From the NCBI RefSeq assembly GCF_006402735.1, contig NZ_CP017174.1, positions 1,925,001 through 1,989,000 of the forward strand: 64,000 nt of DNA, read 5' to 3'. Shown here piece by piece: positions 8,018 through 17,117 of this stretch. Position numbers and translations under genes: made by a program. Origin of the DNA: Myxococcus xanthus. GTDB lineage: Bacteria > Myxococcota > Myxococcia > Myxococcales > Myxococcaceae. Position 1 is the stretch's first letter, and each line of letters begins with the position of its first letter. The notes beneath the pieces are model-generated. The model worked only from the letters and a program-made list of their open reading frames with translations. It had not been told where the DNA came from and made no database searches.

Positions 8018-10432
8018 ATGGAGGACGAGTGGCTCTGGGGCTGGGACCCCACGCCGGGCATCGTCTCCGTGTGGGCGGAGCCCGACGGCCGCGCCTTCGT
8101 CTGGCGCCGCGTCCCGAAGACGGGGGAGCTGCTTCGCGAGGACGTGCGCTTCCGTCCGTGGCTGCTGCTCGCGTCCCTGGAGGACCTGGCGCACCTGGGG
8201 CCTCGGCTGCGTCCGGAGTCGGATGGCCCCGCGCGCTACCGCGTGACGTGGCAGGAACTCGAAGGGCCTGGAGCGCTGCGCTACCTGGTCCGCGGGGACG
8301 ACGGCCGCGCGCTCACCAGCGCGGTGCTGGAAGGCGCGTCACGCCGCCTGGGCCAGCCGGTGAGTCACCTGAAGGAGCTGGGCGCGAACACGGTGCTCGC
8401 GCTGCCTCCAGAGGAGCAGTACCTCACGATGTCGGGCCGCACGTACTTCCGCGACCTCGCCTTCGATGCGCTGCGCCGCATGCAGTTCGACCTGGAGACC
8501 ACCGGGTTGGACCCGGCGCACCACCGCGTCTTCCTGGTGGCGCTGCGAGGCCCGGACGGTGCGACGGAGACACTCGAAGCCCAGGGGGATGACGACTCGG
8601 CGGAGGCGGACCTGCTCTACCACCTGGCGGAGCGCGTGCGCGCCTGGGACCCCGACGTCATCGAGAACCACAACCTGCACGGCTTCGACCTGCCGTTCCT
8701 CGCGCGGCGAGCCAGGCACCTGGGGGTGTCATTGGCGCTGGGCCGCGCGGGGGCACCGGGCTTGCGGCACCGCCCGTCCGCCAGGGGGGCCGCGCTGGGA
8801 CGGCCCGTGCCCGGCGCGCCTCCGGATGCGATGCGCCGCGCGCGCTACACCGTGCCCGGCCGTGAATTCATCGACACGCTGGACGCGGTGCTGCGGCATG
8901 ACTTCTCCACGCGGGATTTGCCGGGCCATGGCCTCAAGGCCGTCGCGAAGCACCTGGGCCTGGCGGGGCCCGAGCGCGAGCACATCCCCGGTGCCCGCGT
9001 GTACGACGTCTTCCGCACGGACCCGGCGCGCGTGCGGCGCTATGCGCGTGATGACGTGACGGAGGCGGGCGGCCTCGCGAGGCTGCTCGGGGGCGCGGCC
9101 TTCGCGCTCGCGCGCATGGCGCCCCGCCGCTACGAGCGGCTGGCGGACGCGGGGCCGGCCACCGGCGTGTTGGACCCGCTGCTCGTCCGGGCTTATCTCC
9201 GGGAGGGCGCGGCGCTGCCCGCGCACCAAGAGGGGGATGGCACGTCGCACAGCGGCGCGGCGCTCCACCTGTTCGCCTCGGGCGTGGCCCGGCGCATCGT
9301 GAAGGCGGACGTCGCCAGCCTCTATCCCTCCCTGATGCGCCAGTACCGGATTGGCCCCAAGCGGGACAGGCTGGGCGTGCTGCTGGCGTTGGTGGACCGC
9401 CTGGTGGACCAGCGGCTGGCGGCGAAGGGCAGGGCGCGTGCCGCGGCGCCTGGCTCGCAGGAGCGCTTCACGAACGAGGCGCTGTCGGCGGCGATGAAAA
9501 TCGTCGTCAACTCCGCCTACGGCTATCTGGGCGCGGTGGGGCTCACGCGCTTCTCGGACGTGCACGCGGCCAACGAGGTGACGCGCCAGGGCCGGGCGGT
9601 GCTGGGCCTCCTCTGCCGGGAGCTGGCCCGCCGGGGCGTCACGCTGCTGGAGGCGGACACGGACGGCGTGTACTTCGCCGTCCCGGAGGACTGGCGGGAA
9701 GCCGATGAGCGCCGGGTCGTCTCGGAGGTCGCCGCGCTGCTCCCGCCCCGGGTGCAGCTGGAGTTCGACGGGCGCTACGCCGCCATGCTGTCGCACGAAC
9801 CGAAGAACTACGCGCTCCAGCCGTATGACGGACCGCTGGTGCTCCGGGGCGTGGCCTTCCGCTCCAGCCGCGCGGAGCCCTTCGGCGAGGCCTTCCTGCG
9901 CCGCGCGCTGCGCTGTCTCCTGGCGGGAGACATCCCGGGCGTGCGTGAGGTGTACGTCGCGACGGTGATGGCCCTGCGCCGCCGGGAGCTGCCCACGCCG
10001 GAGGTCTGCGCGCACGTCCGCCTGACGAAGTCGGGCGCCCAGTACCTCGCCCTCCGTCCCCGCAGGCGCGAGCTCCCCTACGAGGCCATGCTGGCCAGCG
10101 GCCGGAAGGAATGGCCTTTGGGTGAGCAGGTCCGCGTCTACCGCGCAGTGGGAGGCCGGGCGGGCCTGCTCCCCATTCCGGAGGCGGATGACCCGGGCAC
10201 GGCGCGGCCCCTGTCGCGGGAGGAGGACCCGCGCGACTACGACGTGGAGTACTACGTGCGGCTCCTGCGTGAGACGTTCGCCGCGCGGCTGGTGCGCGCG
10301 CTGACGCCGGAGGACTTCCGGACGGTGTTCGACGACCCCGGCCAGCCCTCCCTCTTCGCGCCCTCGCTCGAGGACGCGAAGCCCATCCTCACGGTGCTGA
10401 CGGAGCCGGCGGCCGCGCTGGAAGGGGCGTAG
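8018..10432 (+). CDS. Family-B DNA polymerase with 3'-5' exonuclease (Pol II-like)
   Basis: 804 residues. The ATG at 8018 follows CGGAGGGA; an earlier start would add 30 residues without a ribosome site. The exonuclease motifs are intact: FDLETTG (157-163), NHNLHGFD (217-224) and YARDD (342-346). The polymerase motifs are intact as well: A, DVASLYPS (431-438); B, K494-x3-NSAYG; C, DTD (547-549); and EPKNY near 596. The enzyme is therefore predicted to be an active, proofreading replicative or repair polymerase. Bacterial members (E. coli PolB) act in damage restart and translesion synthesis. The divergent WYL regulator may link expression to DNA damage. It is not evident that this is the direct orthologue of E. 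coli polB. Confidence 0.95.
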   Translation: MEDEWLWGWDPTPGIVSVWAEPDGRAFVWRRVPKTGELLREDVRFRPWLLLASLEDLAHLGPRLRPESDGPARYRVTWQELEGPGALRYLVRGDDGRALTSAVLEGASRRLGQPVSHLKELGANTVLALPPEEQYLTMSGRTYFRDLAFDALRRMQFDLETTGLDPAHHRVFLVALRGPDGATETLEAQGDDDSAEADLLYHLAERVRAWDPDVIENHNLHGFDLPFLARRARHLGVSLALGRAGAPGLRHRPSARGAALGRPVPGAPPDAMRRARYTVPGREFIDTLDAVLRHDFSTRDLPGHGLKAVAKHLGLAGPEREHIPGARVYDVFRTDPARVRRYARDDVTEAGGLARLLGGAAFALARMAPRRYERLADAGPATGVLDPLLVRAYLREGAALPAHQEGDGTSHSGAALHLFASGVARRIVKADVASLYPSLMRQYRIGPKRDRLGVLLALVDRLVDQRLAAKGRARAAAPGSQERFTNEALSAAMKIVVNSAYGYLGAVGLTRFSDVHAANEVTRQGRAVLGLLCRELARRGVTLLEADTDGVYFAVPEDWREADERRVVSEVAALLPPRVQLEFDGRYAAMLSHEPKNYALQPYDGPLVLRGVAFRSSRAEPFGEAFLRRALRCLLAGDIPGVREVYVATVMALRRRELPTPEVCAHVRLTKSGAQYLALRPRRRELPYEAMLASGRKEWPLGEQVRVYRAVGGRAGLLPIPEADDPGTARPLSREEDPRDYDVEYYVRLLRETFAARLVRALTPEDFRTVFDDPGQPSLFAPSLEDAKPILTVLTEPAAALEGA

Positions 10433-10448
10433 CCGCGCGCGGGACGGC

Positions 10449-11342
10449 TCAGGACATGCCGGCGTGCGTCTGGGCGGAGGACTCGGCCGCGGGGGGCTGC
10501 TGCGGCGCCAGGGCGGTGCGCTGCAGCCAGCCCGCGAGCCCCAGGAGCACCAGGCCCGACGTGCGCAGCGTGCGGAGCAGCTCCGCGTTCTGCGCCGCGT
10601 CTCCGGGCAGCAGGGGCGCCAGCCACCCGCGGGCGTCGTAGAAGAGCCACATGGCGCCGGAGATGCCCATGGCCCACCACACCCAGGCCAGCCGTCCGCC
10701 GCGCAGCATGTACGCGACGCCCAGGATGGGGGCCACCAGCAGGATGGTCGTCATGTCGGCCAGCGTCGACGCCAGGCTGATGACGGCGGACATGGTGCTG
10801 ATGGCGTCCGTGCCCAGGTGGCGGACCTCGGTGGCCAGCACGGGCACGCCCACGGCCAGCGCGGCCACGGCCGTCCCCACCCACAGCGCGTTGGAGCGGA
10901 AGCTGGACGGCGGCTGGAGTCCGGACTGCCGGTATGTCATCGCCAGCAGGATGAGCGCGTACGTCGTGCTGATGTTCGCCAGCACGACGACCAGCATGCG
11001 GACGGGCAGCAGCGGTGACTGTGTGAAGGGCACGTCCGGCACCGCGTGGAGCCAGTAGCTGCGCAGCGCGGTGCTGACCAGCGACAGGAGCGCGCCCGCG
11101 GCCAGGCCGCCCCACACCTTGCGCAGGTAGTCACCCTGGGCGAACGAACGGGCCGCCGCCAGCGTCCCGAGCACGGCCAGCACGCCGCTGCCCCAGCCGG
11201 CGATGTCATGCACGAGCGAGAGCGAACGCGGCGCGTCCAGCGCGGAGGCCGCCGCGAAGGCGTGCGCCAACTGGAGCACGAGCACCGCGCCGAACCAGGG
11301 CACGATGCTTCCGGCCGCACGGCCCGTCGAATGAGTGCTCAT
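10449..11342 (-). CDS. Integral membrane protein of unknown function
   Basis: 297 residues with seven or eight predicted transmembrane helices of Ala/Leu/Val-rich sequence and short loops. The start ATG at 11342 overlaps the stop of the upstream gene (ATGA), which implies translational coupling. The C-terminal 25 residues are polar (QQPP, SSAQT). No transporter signature or conserved catalytic residue stands out. It converges with the DNA polymerase gene, with only 16 bp between the two stops. Confidence 0.8.
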   Translation of the reverse strand: MSTHSTGRAAGSIVPWFGAVLVLQLAHAFAAASALDAPRSLSLVHDIAGWGSGVLAVLGTLAAARSFAQGDYLRKVWGGLAAGALLSLVSTALRSYWLHAVPDVPFTQSPLLPVRMLVVVLANISTTYALILLAMTYRQSGLQPPSSFRSNALWVGTAVAALAVGVPVLATEVRHLGTDAISTMSAVISLASTLADMTTILLVAPILGVAYMLRGGRLAWVWWAMGISGAMWLFYDARGWLAPLLPGDAAQNAELLRTLRTSGLVLLGLAGWLQRTALAPQQPPAAESSAQTHAGMS

Positions 11343-11659
11343 CGCAGCTTCTCCAAGGATGCGGAAATCTCCGCGAGGATGACCTTCGCGTGCAGGGCGC
11401 CGATGAAGGTGTTCAGCATGGGCTTGAGGCCTTCGAGCAACTGCGGAAGGTCTTCTCGCTTGAGCTGCTCGGGGGGCCGCTTGAGGGTCCGCAGGGCGGC
11501 GGTCTGGATGGCCATCTTCGCGGTGAACCCGCCGAGGAGCGGTTCCAGGTGTCGCACGAGCGTGTCGTGCCAGCCGGCGGGGGAGGTCTGGGAGGACGAA
11601 GGTAGAATCGCGCCACCTCCTGGTGGAAACCTGGAGCGTAGGCAGATTCCAGCCCGCAC
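11339..11659 (-). CDS. Small helical protein of unknown function, coupled to the downstream membrane protein
   Basis: Up to 106 residues. The C-terminal 70 residues are amphipathic helix (TLVRHLEPLLGGFTAKMAIQ, then PEQLKREDLPQLLEGLKPML), good evidence of real coding. The start is uncertain. The first ATG in frame has no ribosome site, whereas AGGAGGT lies about 6 nt before an in-frame ATT (around 11609), so a rare start codon or a GTG further in are alternatives. The stop overlaps the ATG of the downstream membrane protein by 4 nt. No family is recognised. Confidence 0.6.
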   Translation of the reverse strand: MRAGICLRSRFPPGGGAILPSSSQTSPAGWHDTLVRHLEPLLGGFTAKMAIQTAALRTLKRPPEQLKREDLPQLLEGLKPMLNTFIGALHAKVILAEISASLEKLR

Positions 11660-11835
11660 ACGAGGGGCACACCCTGTCTGGCCATGCGGATTCCCTCTCG
11701 TTATGCAGGTTTTTCTTTGAGAGCATGGAGTTGAGCCGGGCCCGGCGGGCGGGAGCTGTCGTGCTGACTGTTTTTCCCGGAGGTGACGCGCCGGGGTCGA
11801 CCCCTAGAATGCGCCGGCTCGTTTCGCGAGAACCC

Positions 11836-12459
11836 ATGAACGCCCCACACCTTCGCGATGCCCCGTCGCCCTCCGTGACAGCCGTCCCCCGTCCGCATGC
11901 CGTTCGAGCGCCCGCGCCGCGGAGATACTGGGACTGGCTCAAGATGGGGCTGGGGGCCCTGCTGGCCCTGTGGGGGGCGAACATCGGCTTCGTCGGCGCG
12001 CTGGGCGTGATGGTGGGCGCCGTGCAAAGCGTCTCGCCGGACGAGGGAAAGACGACCGCGGATGGCGTGGGCATCCTGCTGATAGCGGCGGTGTTCGTCG
12101 CCGTGGGCCGCTTCGCGTGGAAGAAGGGGCTGTCTCCCTTCCGGACCGCGCGCCGCCGCGAGCAGTTGCTGGGCTTCATCCGCGCGCAGACGCGCATCCG
12201 CGTCAGTGACGTGGCCTCGCAGCTCCGGCTCCCGGAGGAGGAGGTCGCGGCGATGCTTACCACGCTCATCGCCCGTCACGAGGTGGACCTCGTCTACCTC
12301 GCCGACTCGCGCGTTTACCTCCACCGCGAAGCTTTGGAGCGGGGGAAGAATGTCGCCCGGCGTTGTCCTTCGTGTGATGCCCCCGTGAGCGCGGAGGCCG
12401 TCCAGCCGGGGGACAAGGTGGTTTGCCCCTACTGCGCTGCGCCATTCCTCGTGACATAG
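11836..12459 (+). CDS. Membrane protein with winged-helix-like segment and C-terminal zinc ribbon
   Basis: 207 residues. Two transmembrane helices (about residues 34-60 and 75-93) are followed by a cytoplasmic segment resembling a winged helix (LLGFIRAQTRIRVSDVASQL, then PEEEVAAMLTTLI) and a C-terminal zinc ribbon CPSC...CPYC. This resembles membrane-anchored MarR/PCI-like sensor arrangements, but no named family is certain. It is divergent from the 11339-11659 gene. The ribosome site is weak. Confidence 0.75.
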   Translation: MNAPHLRDAPSPSVTAVPRPHAVRAPAPRRYWDWLKMGLGALLALWGANIGFVGALGVMVGAVQSVSPDEGKTTADGVGILLIAAVFVAVGRFAWKKGLSPFRTARRREQLLGFIRAQTRIRVSDVASQLRLPEEEVAAMLTTLIARHEVDLVYLADSRVYLHREALERGKNVARRCPSCDAPVSAEAVQPGDKVVCPYCAAPFLVT

Positions 12460-12586
12460 GACAACAGATCTTCCCTTGCGGTGCGTTCGGGTTGCCGGGA
12501 CCCTGAATCTTTGGCAATCGGGAGGCGCACAGCGCCGTAGTGGCTCCGTCATTCGACGAGATGCCAGGTCATCCAGGGGAGGTCCG

Positions 12587-14023
12587 ATGAGGAAAGTATT
12601 CGGAGCGGTAGCACTGGCCGCGTTCACCGGCTGCGCGACCACGCAGGAAGCCCAGAAGCCGGAGACACCGCCCGCCGTCGAAGCGGCGAAGGTGGAAGCT
12701 CCCGCCGAACAGCCGAAGCTTCAGGTTCCCGTGGATTACTACAAGCTCGACAACGGCTTGAAGGTGGTCCTCTCGCGCGACAGCTCGGCGCCCAAGGCCG
12801 TCGTCGCCGTCTATTACAACATCGGCTTCCGCATCGAGCCGAAGGACCGCACCGGGTTCGCGCACCTGTTCGAGCACATGATGTTCCAGGGCTCGACGAA
12901 CCTCGGGAAGATGGAGTTCATCCGCCTCATCCAGAAGAACGGCGGCGTGCTCAACGGCTCCACCCGCTTCGACTTCACCAACTACTTCGAGGTCGTCCCC
13001 TCCAACACGCTGGAGCCCATCCTCTGGGCCGAGGCCGACCGCATGCGCGGGCTCGACGTGACGGAGGAGAACCTGAAGAACCAGCAGGGCGTGGTGATGA
13101 ACGAGGTGAAGGTCAACGTCCTCAACCAGCCCTATGGCGGCTTCCCGTGGCTGGACATGCCGCAGGTGGCGAACAGCAACTGGTACAACGCCCACAACTT
13201 CTACGGCGACTTGAAGGACCTGGAGGCCGCCTCGCTGGAGGACGTGCGCGCCTTCTTCAAGACGTACTACGCGCCCAGCAACGCCGCGCTGGTCATCGTC
13301 GGTGACTTCGAGCCGGAGCAGGTGAAGGGCTGGATTCAAAAGTACTTCGGGCCGCTGCCCAGCGTGGCGCAGCCGTCGAAGCCGGACATCTCCGAGCCCC
13401 GCCAGACGAAGGAGAAGCGCCACGACAAGCAGGACAAGCTGGCCCAGCGTCCGGCGCTCGCGGTGGGCTACCACATGCCCGACGTGGGGACGCCCGAGTA
13501 CTTCGCCATGGCGCTGGTCGACGAGGTCCTCCTGCGCGGCAACGACAGCGCGCTCTACCAGCAGCTCGTGCAGAAGAAGGGCCTGACGGGTGAGGTCTCC
13601 GGCGGGGTGAACCAGCTGGGCAACCACTGGAACTACAACGGCCCCATGCAGTGGACCGCGTACCTGTTCCATGACGCGGACACGACGACGGAGACCCTCC
13701 TCGCGGAGATCGACGGCGTGGTGGCGCAGCTGCAGAGCCAGCCCATCGACGCGGCGACGCTGGAGCGGGCGCGGGTGAAGGCGCGCTCGCGGCTGTACGG
13801 GCAGTTGGAGGGCTTCCTCGGCTTCGGCCGCGCGGACCTGCTGGCGTCCTTCGCGCTCTTCTTCGATGACCCGGCGCGCATCAACCGGCTGGAGTCGGAG
13901 CTGATGAAGGTGACGCCGGAGCTCATCCAGAAGACGGCGAAGGAGTATCTGCGCCGTGAGAACCGCACCGTGTTGACGGTGACGCCCGCCGCGGCGACCG
14001 CCACCAAGACGCAGGCCCCCTGA
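12587..14023 (+). CDS. M16 zinc metallopeptidase, active subunit, lipoprotein
   Basis: 478 residues. Lipoprotein signal peptide with the modified cysteine at residue 16 (AFTGC). The inverted zinc motif H93-LFE-H97, with Glu173 76 residues after the motif Glu, is the complete M16 metal site, so this subunit should be catalytic. The C-terminal half lacks the conserved Arg/Tyr substrate-binding pair at the expected place. The ATG is preceded by GGGGAGGT. The second M16 gene begins 12 nt after this stop. Together they should form a heterodimer like bacterial and mitochondrial processing peptidases, acting on peptides or misfolded proteins at the envelope. Confidence 0.93.
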   Translation: MRKVFGAVALAAFTGCATTQEAQKPETPPAVEAAKVEAPAEQPKLQVPVDYYKLDNGLKVVLSRDSSAPKAVVAVYYNIGFRIEPKDRTGFAHLFEHMMFQGSTNLGKMEFIRLIQKNGGVLNGSTRFDFTNYFEVVPSNTLEPILWAEADRMRGLDVTEENLKNQQGVVMNEVKVNVLNQPYGGFPWLDMPQVANSNWYNAHNFYGDLKDLEAASLEDVRAFFKTYYAPSNAALVIVGDFEPEQVKGWIQKYFGPLPSVAQPSKPDISEPRQTKEKRHDKQDKLAQRPALAVGYHMPDVGTPEYFAMALVDEVLLRGNDSALYQQLVQKKGLTGEVSGGVNQLGNHWNYNGPMQWTAYLFHDADTTTETLLAEIDGVVAQLQSQPIDAATLERARVKARSRLYGQLEGFLGFGRADLLASFALFFDDPARINRLESELMKVTPELIQKTAKEYLRRENRTVLTVTPAAATATKTQAP

Positions 14024-14035
14024 GGACACGCCCCC

Positions 14036-15457
14036 ATGACCACGCACTCAATTCGCACCCGCCTTGTCGCGCCCGCGCTGATGGTGCTCGGGATGCTGTC
14101 CGCGCCTGCCTTCGCGGCCGCTCCCGTCCCGGCGCCCACCAAGGAAGCGCCTCCGGCCGCCGCCGCGCCCAAGCCCTTCAAGGTCCCCGTCCGCACGGAG
14201 TTCAAGCTCGACAACGGGCTGGAAGTCTCGCTGCTGCCCTACGGCGACATGCCGAAGGTCGCCATCCAGCTGGCCATCGACACCGGCAACATCCACGAGA
14301 AGGCCACGGAGACGTGGCTGGCGGACCTGACCGGCAAGCTGCTGTCGGAGGGCACCACCACCCGCTCCGCGGAGCAGATTGCCCAGGCGGCCGCGCAGCT
14401 GGGTGGTTCGCTCAACATCGGCACCACGATGGACCAGACCTTCGTCGGCCTGGAGGTCCTCTCCGAGTCGGCGCCGGACGCCGTGGCCCTCATCGCGGAC
14501 GTCATCCAGAACCCGGCCTTCCCGCCGGCGGAGGTCGAGCGCGTCAAGGGAGACCTCGTGCGGGAGATGGCCATCTACAAGAGCCGGCCGGGCACGCTCG
14601 CCGACGAGCGGCTGCTCCAGTCGCTCTATGGTGACCACCCGTATGGCCGCTACTTCCCGCCGGAGGCGCAGCTCAAGGGCTACACGCCGGAGGCCGTCCG
14701 CGCGCACTACGACGCCAACATCGGCGCGGCCCGGGCGCGGCTGTACGTCGTCGGCCGGTTCGAGTCGGCGTCGGTGGAGAAGGCCATCCGGGCCGCGTTC
14801 ACCGGCTGGAAGGCCGGCCCGGCGCGGCTCCAGAACGTGCCCAAGCAGAAGGTGGCGAAGGCGGTCCAGTTCATCGACCGCCCCGGCTCGGTGCAGTCCA
14901 CGGTGCGCGTGGCGGTGAAGGGCCTGCCGCCCTCCAGCCCGGACTACGTCAAACAGACGGTGCTGAACACGTTGCTCGGCGGCTACTTCAGCTCGCGCAT
15001 CACCGCGAACATCCGCGAGGCGAAGGGCTACACGTATTCGCCCTACAGCGACGTGTCCACGCACCTGGAGGACGCCTACTGGGTGCAGAACGCGGACGTG
15101 ACGACGGCCGTCACGGGCGAGTCGCTGAAGGAAATCCTCAAGGAGGTGGCCACCCTGCGCAAGACGCCGCCGCCCGCCGACGAGCTGAGCGCAGTCCAGA
15201 GCTACCTGGCGGGCTCCTTCCTGCTCCAGAACTCGTCGCGCGGCGGCATCATCAACCAGCTCCGCTTCGTGGACCTGCACGGCCTGCCGGATTCGTATCT
15301 GCAGAACTACGTGCAGTCGGTGATGGCCGTCACGCCGGAGCAGGTGCAGCAATTGGCCGCGAAGATGCTGGCGCGTGAGGCGATGACCTTCATCGTCGTG
15401 GGCGACCAGAAGGTGGTGGCGCCGCAGCTGAAGGTCGTGTCCCCCGCGCTGAAGTAA
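14036..15457 (+). CDS. M16 peptidase-like protein, non-catalytic partner subunit
   Basis: 473 residues with a Sec signal peptide (cleavage around residue 28, AFA-AAP). It has the M16 fold but WLADLTGKLLSEGT stands where the HxxEH motif should be, so it cannot bind zinc in the usual way. It does carry the R/Y pair region (REAKGYTYSPYS), which binds substrate in processing-peptidase alpha-type subunits. It is the second gene of a two-gene operon with the zinc-bearing subunit and is followed by a terminator. Confidence 0.92.
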   Translation: MTTHSIRTRLVAPALMVLGMLSAPAFAAAPVPAPTKEAPPAAAAPKPFKVPVRTEFKLDNGLEVSLLPYGDMPKVAIQLAIDTGNIHEKATETWLADLTGKLLSEGTTTRSAEQIAQAAAQLGGSLNIGTTMDQTFVGLEVLSESAPDAVALIADVIQNPAFPPAEVERVKGDLVREMAIYKSRPGTLADERLLQSLYGDHPYGRYFPPEAQLKGYTPEAVRAHYDANIGAARARLYVVGRFESASVEKAIRAAFTGWKAGPARLQNVPKQKVAKAVQFIDRPGSVQSTVRVAVKGLPPSSPDYVKQTVLNTLLGGYFSSRITANIREAKGYTYSPYSDVSTHLEDAYWVQNADVTTAVTGESLKEILKEVATLRKTPPPADELSAVQSYLAGSFLLQNSSRGGIINQLRFVDLHGLPDSYLQNYVQSVMAVTPEQVQQLAAKMLAREAMTFIVVGDQKVVAPQLKVVSPALK

Positions 15458-15467
15458 GTCCCGGGAG

Positions 15468-15500
15468 GGCGGGGGCCACACCTGGGCCTCCGCCTTCTTC
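15468..15500 (+). terminator. Terminator of the M16 operon
   Basis: GGCGGGGGCC pairs with GGCCTCCGCC (one G-T wobble) across a 7-nt loop and is followed by the pyrimidine-rich TTCTTCCCCTGTT. It starts 11 nt after the stop. Confidence 0.75.
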
Positions 15501-15511
15501 CCCTGTTGTCC

Positions 15512-16165
15512 CTACCCGGGGCGGGCCGTGACGCCGTCCGGGTAGAGTGACTCGGGGGCGAGCTGGCACGTGTGCCGGACGTAGTGCTCGAACCAGTCCA
15601 GAAACGTCGTGAAGGTGGCGCCGTGGGCCGTCTGCCGTTCGGCCCAGACGAACTGCCTCGAGTCCTGGAACTGGGCCCACGTCAGGTCGCCCATGTGGTT
15701 GAGGACGATGGCGGGCGCCGTCAACGCACCTCCGCTCGCCGCGACACACCACTGCGCATCCCGGGGCAGCACGTCACAGGCCGCGAGCGCGTAGAGGTGC
15801 GTGGTGGACAGGAGGCGGTTGCCCTGCGCCACGTCCGCGGGAATGCGGACCCAGCGCGTCTCTTCCAGCACCTCGTCCGGTGAGTACACCCGGAAGTTGG
15901 CGGGCAGGGGCGTCCAGGCGCCGCCATCATCCCAGTCGCGGAACTCGACGCGCGCGAAGGCGCAGCGCCGCCAGAATTCGCGGAGCCCCGCGGGCAGCAT
16001 GGGCCTTCCGTTGGACGACGGGATGCCGAGCAGCTCCGGCACCAGGTCGATGTCTTCGTCCGGTACGGGAGGGCCCAGGACGAGCCTTCCGCCAAACCCC
16101 TTCGCCCAGGCTTCCACGCTCTCCAGCAACTCCCGGTAACGCGATTGCAGCGCTTGCTCGTGCAT
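15512..16165 (-). CDS. Soluble protein, possibly SMI1/KNR4 (SUKH) family
   Basis: 217 residues, no signal or membrane segment. The stretch PELLGIPSSNGRPMLPAGL then REFWRRCAFARVEF resembles the SUKH pattern (a glycine/proline turn, then a helix ending in a bulky FW pair), a fold used for immunity proteins and for intracellular protein binding. The match is by eye only. No ribosome site is visible; a TAGGCT box 7 nt before the ATG suggests a leaderless mRNA. It converges with the M16 operon. Confidence 0.65.
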   Translation of the reverse strand: MHEQALQSRYRELLESVEAWAKGFGGRLVLGPPVPDEDIDLVPELLGIPSSNGRPMLPAGLREFWRRCAFARVEFRDWDDGGAWTPLPANFRVYSPDEVLEETRWVRIPADVAQGNRLLSTTHLYALAACDVLPRDAQWCVAASGGALTAPAIVLNHMGDLTWAQFQDSRQFVWAERQTAHGATFTTFLDWFEHYVRHTCQLAPESLYPDGVTARPG

Positions 16166-16172
16166 GGGCCGC

Positions 16173-16178
16173 AGCCTA
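16173..16178 (-). promoter_or_regulatory. Putative -10 box of a leaderless promoter (TAGGCT)
   Basis: On the minus strand TAGGCT lies 7 nt before the ATG at 16165 and no Shine-Dalgarno sequence is present. The same arrangement recurs at five other genes in the window. Confidence 0.5.
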
Positions 16179-16226
16179 GGTCTGGAGCATTGAGAGTCCA
16201 GGTGCACCGTGCCTTGATGCGCGGCC

Positions 16227-16838
16227 ATGTCCCTGCTCGATGATTTGCTCAAGAAAGGCTCGCTCCACACGCCCTGTGGCACCATGGCGAAGCGGGCCGC
16301 GCTCAAGGCGAAGCTGACGAACTCCGGTGCCACGGAGGTGGTGTCCGGAGACCTGAAGCTCTCCGAGGGTGATGACCGCGTCCTGGAAGCGTCACGCGTC
16401 GTGGTGAAGGGGAACCTCGTCCTGGAGGACCAGTCCCGGCTGCTCGTCGCGGGTGACCTGGAGGTGGAGGGCAGCATCATCCACGAGGGCTTCGACTATG
16501 CGCTGCTCTTCACGGGCGGCGCGCTCTCCGCGAAGAACCTGCTCTTCCACGGCGAGCTGGTGTCGCTGGGCCCCATCACCGTGCAGGAGGTGGCGTGGAC
16601 CTACTACAACGACTACTCGACCTACGCGGATGCCCTGAAGGCGAGAATCGTCGTGGCGGATGACCGCTTCGATGCCGTGGATGACGTGCGGGCGGACCAC
16701 CGCCTGGACGGACACAGCAGTGTCATCGGTCCGGAGCTGGCGAAGCTGCTGCGCGCGGACGTGGTGAGCCAGGACGGAAGCTGGTCCTACGAAGATGTCG
16801 CGAAGCGGCTTCTTCGCAAGCGGCCGCTGCTGCGTTGA
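16227..16838 (+). CDS. Beta-helix-like (polymer-forming/bactofilin-like) soluble protein
   Basis: 203 residues. Residues 35-110 consist of short repeating beta strands with turns at Gly/Asp (VVSGDLKLSEGD, VVVKGNLVLEDQ, LLVAGDLEVEGSI), the pattern of a small right-handed beta-solenoid as in polymer-forming proteins. A helical C-terminus follows (IGPELAKLLRADVV). No signal peptide. It diverges from the SUKH-like gene. The function is unknown. Confidence 0.7.
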   Translation: MSLLDDLLKKGSLHTPCGTMAKRAALKAKLTNSGATEVVSGDLKLSEGDDRVLEASRVVVKGNLVLEDQSRLLVAGDLEVEGSIIHEGFDYALLFTGGALSAKNLLFHGELVSLGPITVQEVAWTYYNDYSTYADALKARIVVADDRFDAVDDVRADHRLDGHSSVIGPELAKLLRADVVSQDGSWSYEDVAKRLLRKRPLLR

Positions 16839-16933
16839 GCGCCATGGACTGCGCGTGGCAACGCACTACCGTGCGCGCACCAGGGCTCGTCCTGGTCCGT
16901 GGTTGGAGTTCGCATGGCGAAGACGTCGAGTGA

Positions 16934-17116
16934 GAGCTCGGTGTCGTCGCCTACAACCACGACGAGACCTTCGGGCTTCCTCGGTTGCTGGGCACGAATC
17001 ACGCCAAGCACTTCCGGGACTTCTCGACGCACATCGTCACCGTCATCGACGATTTCAGATGCGCTCGTGAGCGCCCCTTCGTGAAGGGGGCGCCCTTGGA
17101 CTCCGCGTCGCCGTGA
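16934..17116 (+). other. Possible decayed coding fragment
   Basis: Between two genes, a 60-residue reading frame without a start codon has a protein-like composition (VVAYNHDETFGLPRLLGTNH and HFRDFSTHIVTVIDDF). An ATG at 16915 lies in a neighbouring frame, so a frameshift may separate start and body. This could be the tail of a lost gene. I do not recognise the family and it may be chance. Confidence 0.25.
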
Positions 17117-17117
17117 C

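Noticed and set aside
10449..12269. Very long version (606 codons) of the membrane-protein gene
   Set aside because: The extension crosses two other genes and lacks a ribosome site; the ATGA overlap at 11342 supports the short form.
12569..15481. Two long antisense reading frames (about 480-490 codons) opposite the M16 genes
   Set aside because: They mirror genes with strong motifs, have biased composition (Arg, His, Val, Leu) and no ribosome sites; they are a by-product of high GC at third codon positions.
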